The position numbers and the translations under genes were made by a program. The notes beneath the pieces are model-generated. The model was not told the DNA's origin. It was given only the letters and a program-made list of their open reading frames with translations, and made no database searches. Source: Adiantum capillus-veneris (Eukaryota > Streptophyta > Polypodiopsida > Polypodiales > Pteridaceae). From it: 64,000 nucleotides of DNA. Positions 11,480 through 21,289 of the stretch are shown in pieces. Each line of letters begins with the position of its first letter. The first letter of the stretch is position 1. The stretch spans positions 143,975,640-144,039,639 of the forward strand of contig CM043955.1 in the NCBI GenBank assembly GCA_014529385.2. The letters are read 5' to 3'.

Positions 11480-13205
11480 GACCAGAACTCAGCAAGTGTG
11501 GATTCCTCATTGGACAACAAAGCGTTGGTGTCATCAGCAAACTGGGAGAGACACTGTTGGGCCTCAGAGCCAAGAATGTTAATACCTTTAATGGGATCCC
11601 AAGTCATCCTGTCTTTAACAAGACGATTGAGAGAATCAATTTCTATGGCAAATAAGAGAGGAGCGCCAAGGACATTCCTAACTTACAAACCTGGCAAGAT
11701 TGAACACATCAGACAAGGATCCATTCAGAGATAACCTTGCACGTGCATTGCCCATTAGATTTTGAACAAAGAGAACCATTTCAACCTATCATAGGCTTTT
11801 ATCAAAGTCAATTTTGACAAATAACAAATCCTTGACCAGATTATGTTACATGTTCAAAGCCTTCCCATAATGAGATTACAGCCTCAACCAGTTTTCGACC
11901 TTTAATAAAGCCTTTTTGTTGTTTAGAGATCCATTTCATGAGTAGAATGCACATCCGATTAGCTATAGACCTTGCCAAATCCTTGTAAGCTGAGTTCAAC
12001 ATTGTCAAAGGATGCCAGTTAGACAAGTCCTCCTTGACTCATCTCTTTTGGAGCAGCTTAATCACTCCCGTATTCATAGAGCATGGGAGAGATTTATGCA
12101 CTAGGGATTCATCCCATATTGAAAGTAACAAAGGCACCAACAGTTCTTTAAACTACTGGAAAAGTTTTCAGGGAAGCCTGCCGTCCAATCTAGGGGTTTT
12201 GTTACATTTGAGATTTTCTATGGCTTGAAGGATGTCCAAAATGGTAAGACCTCCTAGGGGGGATGACTTTAGACATGCAAGACAAAGTTTCTATACGAGC
12301 ATCTACTGCTTCCAAAGACAACATCTGAGGAGGACTGAACAAATATGCAAGGTGTCCTCGTACAAATTCTAAATTTTGGTTGTTCGATTCTATAGGGATT
12401 GGGCCTTTGAAAAGAGGAATGCAGTCCCTCGCATTCTTTTTGCAAAGTGACTTGAACATTTCCTTGGAGGCATGTCCACCTTTCGTGCCTACCATTGCTT
12501 GAAGGAAACATTGGAGTGCATGTGGATGACTTCTTCCGGCTACCTAAGTTGACTTCAGAGAACTGAGATGTGATCTTGGGAAGTAGAGGACGGGGGGGGA
12601 GGCTTCCAAGATGGCTAGCTCCTCATACATTTTGTCTCTACGTTTTTTTTTGGATTGCTGTGACTACCTTTCGGAAGAAAATGAGCTTAAGTTGGGTGTC
12701 TTTGAGAGCCTTACTCCAGGCCCTTGCAGGTGACTGGTAGTCTCGAAAGGCTTGTTTCCAGATGCTCTTGACAGCTTCTTGAATAACAGGGAGCTTGAAG
12801 AGAGAGAGTTCCTTGTGGAACCAATTGTTCCTGCGTCTATGGTGAGGGACAAGAGGGTAGTGATCCAAAATGCAGGTGTTATACCTAGATTTAGCTTACT
12901 CTAGAGAAGGATTTAATGACAAATACGTTCAAGTAAAACCTATCCATATGAGATTTTCTTGATAGGTCTCCCTTGCCATAATTCTACCAGGTGAATTTTC
13001 CTATAGTCCCAGCATCCCACAATTGGTGATCATGCTTGAATGACTCCTAAGCCTCCTGTTCGCCCCCCCAACAGTTGCCAAGAATCTACCCTCTAGCGAC
13101 TCAACCATATTGAAGTCCCCGATTAAAATCAATGGTTCATGAAGAATAGCATGTAAGGTCTCTGACCCGACCCAAAAAGAGCACCATTGTACCATGAAAT
13201 GAACA
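11480..13205 (-). pseudogene. L1-type LINE ORF2, endonuclease and RT portion
   Basis: Read on the minus strand from 13.2 kb leftwards, this is a decayed plant L1-type ORF2. The endonuclease motif LILIGDFNMVE is at about 13080-13150. The region SDHYPLV...RRRNNWFHKE follows at about 12780-12868. RT motifs follow: LSNWHPLTMLN, ANRMCILL and QKGFIKGRK at about 11890-12026, and QFADDTN, the RT active site, at about 11525-11545. The frame is broken repeatedly. It is truncated at its 5' end near 13205. Copia-1 interrupts it just after the active site; the rest is at 6087-6919. Confidence 0.88.
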
Positions 13206-14735
13206 TAATGGAAAAAGTTACTATTTTTAGCAGTTTTTCAAATTCTGTCAGTGCCATGATGTTTAGAATGTTTTAAAGCTTCAAAATGTGAATTAAAATA
13301 ATTTTTTCAAAAAAAAATCCAAAAATAGAAAGTTTTTGGTCACCCGACCTGTCCAGTTTTGACCGTCTCGAAAAACTGCACTCGTACCCCAAATTTGAAA
13401 AAAATGCATTTTTGGATCCCGGGGGCTGCTAAATATGGTAGGTACTTGGACCAGTACACCTTAGTTAGAGTTTAGTATAGCAATTGTCGGCATCAAATTC
13501 CGACTCGTATGACCCGTTTTAGCCTAAAACCAAATTTTCCAAAAATTGTCCGGGGAGGCACCGGGGCTCGAGGCTGTGTGGGAGCAGGTTCCACGTCACT
13601 CTGAGCCAGCTTTAGCAGCTAGGGGGTGCCCTCTTGCCTTTTCGGAGTTGTAGGAGAGTTTCCATGCTGGAGAGTGGGTGTGAGAGCCAGTTAAACTGAC
13701 CAACTGGACACTTGGTGGGTAGGCAACTAGACTTGCCAATGCAAGGAGGGAGTGCTCACTCAGATGCTTATAGCAACCCAGATCGATTTTCAGCCTTGAG
13801 GATCCTATTTAAAGGTGTGCTCACACACACACACACACACATGCTCACACACACACCCAGTACACACACACACACACCTACACACACACCTTGGGAAGGT
13901 GCTGCCGGCACACACACAATTTTTGAAGGAGAAGCAAGGAGGGAGGTGCTGCCAAAATTCTCATCTTGAGGATTCATTTGGATCAGAAAATTAAGAGGAT
14001 TCTTAGCCCCTAATCACGGTAATCATGGTTTATTTCCTGCTCTTCTTAATTCTCTTCATTATTCTCCAAATTCCTCGTCTACTATGCTTAATCCTAGCTA
14101 TAATTCCCAATAGCTGCTCTCTAATTTTACATAGCTATATTCCATTACATAATCATCATCTACTTAGCTAATTTATGTAGCCATTCATCATTCTTAATCT
14201 ATGATTAATACATGATTAGAAGAGAATTCTCCCTCTAGGCAGCATAGTTAATTAATTGTCAGTCGGTAACAATGTAGATTTGATGAAATTCATTCTTTTA
14301 CCACTCAATAGTGTTGTAATTAAGTTAGATTCAATTTTCTCACACATTAAGATGTGATTAAGGTAAAATTAATCCTTCACTAGGCCACTAAGAAGAAAAT
14401 TTCCTAACACCTATGCATGCGGTAACTCTACATCTTTCTTATTACACTAGTAAAGTGATTGAGCTTGTTTAATCCATCTCTCTTGTAAATTAATTAGTAA
14501 AATTCTGAAATTCCTTAATTAAGTTAACACTAGAATGGTAACAGGACACTTTTATGTCCTTGGACACTTTTGTGTCTTGTTAAGTGACCATTTTGTTTGA
14601 ATTATTTGAAGAGTATGAAAATGAATTTCTAGGTGCTATATATCCACAAAGTTGCCTTATGAGCTGAAAAAAACTTAGCATTTTTTTTTTAATATCGATC
14701 TCACCATTAACCTTACTCTTGCACAATATTTTTGA
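13206..14735. other. unassigned stretch with CA repeats and a TATA-like site
   Basis: No coding region or known element recognised. A CA-rich microsatellite (13821-13890) lies just after a TATTTAAAGG sequence at about 13806, which would suit a promoter in an LTR, but I found neither termini nor a primer-binding site to prove one. The remainder is AT-rich with no motif I can name. Confidence 0.4.
13821..13890. repeat. (CA)n microsatellite
   Basis: Several CA runs separated by short interruptions, with a further short run near 13910. Confidence 0.95.
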
Positions 14736-15948
14736 ATCATTTCATGCAAGCTTCTCTTATGTTTGGTGTGAATACACTCCAAGGAAAAACCTCAAAAATA
14801 TCTTTCACCACCATCAGTCATTGCCTTTCACTAAATTCCTATTTCCTAAAGGTTTTTTTTTTAATCTCTTGTAAATAAATATACTTCAACAAAAACAAAT
14901 GAGGGTCCTCTCATTTGATTCCTTATATTGTCATATATCTCTTTTTTCCATTTTATATTTATATATAGCTGAAACTATTTTAGATTCCATAAATTGTTTA
15001 TATGTACTACCCTATTTTTTCCCATCATATCCATGTATTATATTTGTACATAATCCACAACCATGCACATTTTCAAACCCCTAAGAATCAATTAGGTCAT
15101 GCTCTCATGCAACAAGGGGCTCACCTTTGGAGCCATATGTAAATTCAACAAAAGGGGGGGCACTAAAGACTTTTTTGTGAGGAAAAACAAGTATTTTGGT
15201 GGGACTTTTTATATCCATCTCCACTGGTCAAAAGAGAAAATGTTGATCAAGAACTGAATAATCACCTCAAACATTTTGGTGATTTTTGGAGCAACCACTG
15301 GTGAGCTAGAATTTTTTGAGTGGACCTCAATCTGCCCACTTTTCTCACAAGTAGCCCATAGTCTTCTCTCACCTCTTTCCACAATTCTACACACACACAT
15401 ACACACACTTATTCCTCTCAATCACTCACTCAAACCTACACCTTTCATGGTTTCTCTCACCTTCTTCACCATTAAACCTCCCCTCTTACTTCCATGGCTC
15501 TCATATGAACTCTACATGTACATACACCATCTCTATGCTTCTCTCTACTACTTCCAAAGTACAATTCCATCTTACCCCTTCTCTATATACATAAAATTCA
15601 GCATGTTAACCATGCTTAAACTTTGCAAATTGAGATATCTCATCAATGGAATTGCCATTTTCATCGCGATAATCAACCTTGGTGGCGGTGGCGTAAAGAA
15701 GAGAAGACGAAGAAGAGGATCGATAGTCATTTTGGGAACCTACACAAGTAAGTCCAAGACTTTTTCAAGCTTCACCATCACAAGGATTTTCTCACTTCAT
15801 TCAACCATCTTACTTCAACCATCCACCTCATTCTACCCATTGTAAATATATCATTAACTTTCTACTAACACTAATCACTAACATACTAACACAAAATAGC
15901 CATTGACCTAACCATCAAAGACACCTCACCTCAAAACATGTGCATAGT

Positions 15949-16007
<59 letters not shown>

Positions 16008-16020
16008 TCCTTAAAACTCT
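14736..16020 (+). repeat. partial LTR of the A/C/D family, + orientation (left arm of an inverted repeat)
   Basis: This stretch is the reverse complement, at roughly 93-95% by eye, of 17586-18860 inside LTR D. It begins near the shared CATGCAAGCTTCTC and ends just past the (CT)n tract. It lacks both LTR ends, so it is a fragment. A 189-codon open frame here (15276-15845) is LTR sequence without protein-like features; its counterpart in LTR D is broken. Confidence 0.88.
15951..16005 (+). repeat. (CT)n microsatellite at the inverted-repeat edge
   Basis: About 55 bp of CT followed by CCTTCCTTAAAACTCT. The other arm has the complementary (GA)n at 17589-17620 followed on its strand by the same ending. 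Confidence 0.95.
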
Positions 16021-16279
16021 TCTCTAAATTACAATCTATTCTACAACAAAATAAAAATATTCACATCAAATGACCTATGATAATCAATAAGAGACAGAAT
16101 AACAGGGTTTGGTGACCCGAGAATTTCTCCCACTCTTTGGGCACCAACATGAACACCATAAGTTATTGAAAATAGATTTTTCTACTAATTGCAATGTTTA
16201 TTTTAATGTGTGGAGTGAAGTGGAAGGAGAAAACCTCTATTCCTGGGCCATTATCCATTGTCTATGCATGACCTAATGC

Positions 16280-16492
16280 TTAAAACAAAAAAAAAATATA
16301 GACATCCAAACTATGGTCGTACTTAATGAGAGGAAAAATAAAAGGATTTACTGAAGCGTTTATCTCGGGCAACTTAAGAGGACCTAAAATTCTACGAATT
16401 ACACGTTGAAATTGCAACTTATGACTAACAATTATGTGTACCTTTTGCCTTGCAATGGGAATGAAAGGATCATACAAATTCTTGTGATTCAT
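16280..16492 (-). CDS. conserved 70-aa leader ORF, copy D
   Basis: An open frame beginning MNHKNLYDPFIPIARQ and ending FDVYIFFLF-type, here with LDVYIFFLF. It has exactly the length (213 bp with stop) and reading frame of the first leader ORF of element C (62253-62465), with no insertion or deletion. By eye the two differ by about 10 synonymous and about 13 nonsynonymous changes, fewer replacements than neutral drift predicts. The second leader ORF of D (about 16030-16262) has a stop and a frameshift. I recognise no domain; the protein is basic in its middle and hydrophobic at its end. Function unknown. Confidence 0.55.
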   Translation of the reverse strand: MNHKNLYDPFIPIARQKVHIIVSHKLQFQRVIRRILGPLKLPEINASVNPFIFPLIKYDHSLDVYIFFLF

Positions 16493-16542
16493 GCAAACTA
16501 CTTGACTATGATAAGGGTTTATCCTACACAAAAATACACAAG

Positions 16543-16563
16543 CCCTCCTTAGTGGGGGCACCA
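16543..16563 (-). promoter_or_regulatory. primer-binding site candidate beside LTR D
   Basis: TGGTGCCCCCAC on the minus strand, five bases after the LTR D terminus. It begins TGG as required by tRNA CCA ends and matches the site in element C (62520-62540). I cannot assign the tRNA. Confidence 0.65.
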
Positions 16564-17400
16564 AAATTGAGGCGGTCCGAGGCGGGCAACAAGAGTGGCA
16601 ACCTCTAAACACCTCTCAAGGCTCCCGTGCTGCTCAATTGGGGCTGGGGCAACCACAAGCAAGAAACAACAACAACAAACCCACAGTCAAACAAGTGAAG
16701 GGGCACCACCTAGTTATGGTATGCGAACTAGGACGCAAGAGAGATTTTTGGCACAACCAAGAAGATGCACCACAAAACACACACAAGCAACCTCACACCA
16801 AGAGAGACACAAAATGGACCAGAGAGAGCTAGAGCAAAGGGAAGAGAGAGAGGAATGTATCTTGTGTAATACCTTATTTGTGACTTGCAAATGGAGATGG
16901 TTCGTTATGTTGCTATCGTAGAGCCTGTACAAAAACTCACTCAATGCTTAGTGAATGCTAAACATTGCCAACACACACACACTGTCTTAGGGTGTGGGAG
17001 ACCTCTCACCACAATACCCTCTTACAATGGACACAAAATTGGCAATGAAAACACACTAAAACACTTTCTAAAACAAGATCAAACGATAGAACTCAAAATA
17101 CACAAGTCACCTTGAATTCACTAAACCGTATCGCACAATTGGAAGGACGAAAATTTGAACGTTGAATCACGCCTTTGATGCACCAAAACTCAATTCATTG
17201 ATGATGGAGAAACATTTACAATAGTGATTTTGAGATTTTAAACTCACGCTCTCTCACTTGCAATGTGTAGCTTGAAAGCTTTTCTCACACCAAGAATGAC
17301 GCTCACAACGTGGTTGCTACACCTAAGTCTCTCCTCATGCATAGAGTGTTGGGGTGCTTTGTGAGATATTGGAGGTTTTTTTACAAGAAGGAGAGGGGCC

Positions 17401-17408
17401 TATTTATA
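17401..17408 (-). promoter_or_regulatory. TATA box in LTR D
   Basis: TATAAATA followed by GGCCCC on the minus strand, in the 3' half of the LTR. Confidence 0.55.
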
Positions 17409-17584
17409 GGTTGGATACCCCTCATTAAGATTATTGGAAATCCTAATTTACAAGCTAACAAATCAGGATTATGATTTTTTCTGAATATCAAAACATTGCG
17501 GGTCTTGTTTGTCTGCTTAAGTCATGTATGTGGGCTCAAAAGAGAGCATTATTGATGGTAGATAAGGTGAAAGTAGAGTTTTAA

Positions 17585-17588
<4 letters not shown>

Positions 17589-17620
<32 letters not shown>
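17589..17620. repeat. (GA)n microsatellite in LTR D
   Basis: 32-bp GA run, the counterpart of the (CT)n tract at 15951-16005 in the inverted copy. Confidence 0.95.
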
Positions 17621-17622
<2 letters not shown>

Positions 17623-18158
17623 ACTATGCACATGTCTTGAGGTGAGGTGTCTTTTATGGTTAGGTCAATGGATATTTTGTGTTAGTATGTTGGTGGTTAG
17701 TGTTAGTAGAAAGTTAATGATATATTTACAATGGGTAGAATGAGGTGGATGGTTGAAGTAAGATGGTTGAATGAAGTGAGAAAATCCTTGTGATAGTGAA
17801 GCTTGAAAAAGTCTTGGACTTACTTGTGTAGGTTCCCAAAATGACTATCGATCCTCTTCTTCGTCTTCTCTTCTTTACGCCACTGCCGCCAAGGTTGGTT
17901 ATCGCGATGAAAATGACAGTTCCGTTGATGAGATATCTCAATTTGCAGAGTTTAAGCATGGTTTACATGTTGAATTTATGTATATAGAGAAGGGGTAAGA
18001 TGGAATTGTACTTTGGAAGTAATAAAGAGAAGCATAGAGATGGTGTATGTACATGTAGAGCTCATATGAGAGCTATGGAAGTAAGAGGGGAGGTTAATGG
18101 TGAAGAAGGTGACAGAAACCATGAAAGGTGTAGGTTTGAGTGAGGGATTGAGAGGAAT

Positions 18159-18160
<2 letters not shown>

Positions 18161-18190
<30 letters not shown>
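18161..18190. repeat. (GT)n microsatellite in LTR D
   Basis: 30-bp GT run; the inverted copy near 15390 has only short CA runs, so the tract expanded in LTR D. Confidence 0.95.
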
Positions 18191-18193
<3 letters not shown>

Positions 18194-19191
18194 AGTGTGG
18201 AAAGAGGTGAGAGAAGACTATGGGCTACTTGTGAGAAAAGTGGGCAGACAGGGGTCCACTCAAAAAATCCTAGCTCACCGGTGGTTACTCCAAAAGTCAC
18301 CAAAATGTTTGAGGTGATTATTCAATTCCTGATCCACATTTTCTCTTTTGACCACCGCTTCAAATTCAAAGTGGAGATGGATATAAAAAATACCACCAAA
18401 ATACATGTTTTTCCTCACAAAAAAGTCTTTAGTGGCCCCCCTTTTGTTGAATTTGCATATGGCTCCAAAGGTGAGCCCCTCCTTGATTGAGAGCATGACC
18501 TAATTGATTCTTAGGGGTTTGAAAATGTGCGTGGTTGTGGATTATACACAAATATAATACATGGATATGATGGGAAAAAGCAGGGTAGTATATATACACA
18601 ATTTATGGAATCTAGAATAGTGTCAGCTATATATAAATATAAAATGGAAAAAATATATATGAAAATATAAGGAATCAAATGAGGGGACCCTCATTTGTTT
18701 TTATTGAAGTATATTTATTTACAAGAGATAAGAAAAAATACCTCTAGGAAATAGAAATTTAGTGAAAGGCAATGACTGATGGTGAAAGATATTTTTGAGG
18801 TTTTTCCTTGTCACACCAAAAATAAGAGAAGCTTGCATGAAATGCTTTTTTATAGAATACATAGGTAAAAATATTATGGTAATGGTGAGTAAATGTACAT
18901 AGCATATATAGAAAAATAACGTACACCTAGGTAGAAATATTTAAATAAATACCAAAACAATTATGAAAATTTCCTATATTTAGGCCCTATGTACAATGAA
19001 ATATATACACACAAATGGACCATAATAGTTTTTATTTTTTTGGTTCAACTAGCCCAGTGACTAGCTAGTTGAGGGTTTTCACGCACGCCTATGTACAATG
19101 AAAAGGTAAGAATAGCCACAGTGTTTATGTGATTTTGGTAGGGTGAGGTAATTCACTATGGCAATTACGGAGAGCCGAAAAACGGCTATCA

Positions 19192-19206
19192 TTAGCCCTC
19201 CCCCAG
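19192..19206 (-). other. polypurine tract, fragment D
   Basis: On the minus strand, TGGGGGAGGG then CTAA lies directly before the LTR terminus, as in A and C. Confidence 0.8.
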
Positions 19207-19219
19207 GATGATGGTATAT

Positions 19220-19914
19220 TCATGTACCATCATAGAGCATCTTTTCCAAAGAGAGTGCTTCAGAGTCCTTCACGAGATCTTCATTGTTTGGCCCCTTAGC
19301 ATTTTGGCTGGAGTTACACTCATGCTTCATGGAACAATACTTACATGACATAGCTGCCTTTTGACAGATCTTTGGTAGATCCTTTGGTAGAAGGCGACTC
19401 AAATAGGGCTTCAAGCAATACCCGTTTACCTTCCTAGAGTGCTCTTTCCCATTTAAGTCCATAAGTTGATAGTAACTTGAATTGAAAGCCTTCTTGACTA
19501 TGTATGGTCCTTGCCATCTAGTTTCAAACTTGGCATCAAAACGATTATCGAGTCGATTGTCATACCTTAGCACAAGATCTCCTTCATTGATGCCTTTGTC
19601 CTTCAGTTTCTTGTCAAGCTTCTCCTTTGCTTGTGTAGCTTTTCTTTTGTAGCACTCGTAAGCTGCTTCTCTTTTCCACTCAAGCTCCACTAGTGTAAGA
19701 AGTCGATCCATCCATACCTCTTGATCATCTTGTGCCCCTTTCCAATGTAGCCGTATTGTTGGGATGTTGAGCTCGATAGGCTGCAAAGCCTCTTGACCAT
19801 ACACCAAGTGAAATGGTGTGAACTCCATGTCTTCCCTATATGAGGTTCGATATGCCCACAAGGCACCATCCAAGAAGGCATCCCATAACTTTGTTTTGTT
19901 TTGCACCATCTTTC
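19220..19914 (-). pseudogene. pol: pol 3' end, fragment D (integrase C-terminal part)
   Basis: About 229 codons are open on the minus strand, from the end of the integrase catalytic core (NKTKLWD) through the C-terminal domain (ETRWQGPYIVKKAF) to the family stop at 19220. The protein is nearly identical to the A and C copies and supplies the Gln codon where A has its stop. Homology ends abruptly at 19914, where sequence resembling ribosomal protein L4 begins, so this is a 5'-truncated remnant. Confidence 0.9.
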
Positions 19915-19935
19915 AAAGGTTAGGCTAAAGCAAAA

Positions 19936-20144
19936 TTTTTCTTGACCTTTGGGCTTCTCATCAATAGAACCAAACACTTAATCAAGCTTCTCAAATACAC
20001 ACTTTGTCCAGATAATAAACCCACCAAATTGACCTCTAGCAACAAGTTGCAACAGGTTCAACCAATCCATAGAAGCAACCTCAACATTCCTTAAAGCCTT
20101 GACCAGCTTGGCACCCTCAATGCCATAGACAATAAGAGGGCCTC
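19936..20144 (-). pseudogene. RPL4: ribosomal protein L4 (uL4) pseudogene fragment
   Basis: On the minus strand one frame reads RGPLIVYGIEGAKLVKALRN, then WLNLLQL, RGQFGGFIIWTK, VFEKLD and VFGS, the succession found in the middle of eukaryotic ribosomal protein L4 (large-subunit protein uL4). A TAA interrupts it after FEKLD, and there is no intron across about 70 codons, which suits a processed copy. Both ends are lost: upstream sequence does not match L4, and downstream it joins the retrotransposon remnant at 19914. Assignment is from memory of the family. Confidence 0.75.
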
Positions 20145-20371
20145 TTCATTCAGGTTGGTGGTAAAGGATCCCGTCAACCCCAAAAACTAACACTTAAAGC
20201 GTCCAATGTAGAGGCACAAATGGATGAGGATTGAGGTGGTCAGTACAACTAGATTTTAGGTTCAAGACTTGCCGGCTATATTTCCCTAAATACCTCCTCG
20301 TGTAGCCTTGTTGGCTATATTTCCCCAAATACCCCGTAGGGTAGTTATGCAACTGGCACTCATTTTTGTTA

Positions 20372-20808
20372 GGAAAAATTACCAAAATACCCCTCTAATT
20401 TGTGGAAATTCCCAAACTACCTCTCAAATTTCAAAATTTCCAAGATTCCCAAAATACCTATGGTTGTGAGAGCAAATTTCTCCAAAGATAAATTTGTAGA
20501 TTTTCATAACAAGACTGATTGTCTATCAATATAAAATAGTAAAACTAGAATTTGAGCTAGTTACATAGGCTTTGGACATGAATTGCGTCATTAATTTTAG
20601 ACAAAATTGTCTTTTTTGGGGAGGTAATTTGTGACAAATTACATGCTAAGCACTCAAAAACGGATCTCCTTTGTCAAAAACGAACAAAGATTAGAGAATT
20701 GTGAACAATTAAACTAAAATAGATACAAGGGTATTTTGGGAATTTTTTAAATTTGAGGGGTATTTTGGGAATTTCCACAAATCAGAGGGGTATTTTGGTA
20801 ATTTTTCC
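20372..20808. mobile_element. Mutator-like MITE (437 bp, 9-bp target duplication)
   Basis: Terminal inverted repeats start GGAAAAATTACCAAAATACC on both ends and match for about 60-70 bp with few mismatches. They are flanked by the identical 9-mer TTTTTGTTA at 20363-20371 and 20809-20817. A 9-bp duplication with long inverted repeats and no coding capacity is typical of Mutator-superfamily MITEs, which depend on a transposase encoded elsewhere. The perfect duplication indicates fairly recent insertion. Confidence 0.9.
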
Positions 20809-20972
20809 TTTTTGTTACACTAGTTTCATTGTTTTGATCGAATTAGTTGTACTGTACATTGCCGCTGCGCAATGCTTCCTTTTGCACCCCTCCATGCTCA
20901 AAACCGAGTAGCACACCCAGCCCTGCTGCTCGCAAGGAAAGTTGGGAGGGTAAGAAACAATTGTCCGGCGCC

Positions 20973-20975
<3 letters not shown>

Positions 20976-21068
<93 letters not shown>
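20976..21068. repeat. (GA)n microsatellite
   Basis: About 93 bp of GA. Long Ser-Leu or Arg-Glu open frames across it are artefacts. Confidence 0.98.
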
Positions 21069-21071
<3 letters not shown>

Positions 21072-21214
21072 GCATACTAGGCTTGTCACCTGCTCCGATG
21101 CAAGGACAAAAGGAAAATCTACGATGCCTTTTTTCCAAACCATGCACGCATAGTTAAAAGATAAGTGTTTACAAATTTTGTAAAAGATGATGGCCCAACC
21201 TTTTCCGGATTGGG

Positions 21215-21217
<3 letters not shown>

Positions 21218-21286
<69 letters not shown>
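21218..21286. repeat. (GA)n microsatellite
   Basis: About 69 bp of GA, 150 bp from the previous tract; possibly both belong to one unrecognised element. Confidence 0.98.

Positions 21287-21289
<3 letters not shown>

Larger units (their letters stand above)
16021..16567 (-). mobile_element. leader fragment of an A/C/D-family element (after LTR D)
   Basis: On the minus strand this follows the end of LTR D and aligns with the element C leader at 62016-62543, starting with the primer-binding site and carrying the same two small ORFs. It stops near 16021-16040, where the inverted LTR fragment begins. It is therefore the start of a second internal region whose gag and pol are missing. Confidence 0.85.
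16568..19191 (-). repeat. LTR D of the A/C/D family, complete (2624 bp)
   Basis: On the minus strand it starts TGATAGCC at 19191 after a polypurine tract and ends CCGCCTCA at 16568. Its length is within a few bases of LTR A. It has pol 3' sequence on its upstream side and a primer-binding site plus leader on its downstream side, so it serves as 3' LTR of one unit and 5' LTR of the next. Its middle part differs from LTR A, with a different TATA region, so the LTRs are mosaic. It contains (GA)n (17589-17620) and (GT)n (18161-18190). Confidence 0.9.

Noticed and set aside
13800-13830. TATTTAAAGG as a promoter of a host gene
   Set aside because: No coding region follows; more likely part of an old LTR, but no termini found.
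15276-15845. 189-codon open frame in the + LTR arm
   Set aside because: It lies wholly within LTR sequence, is broken in the paired copy in LTR D, and shows low-complexity hydrophobic composition.
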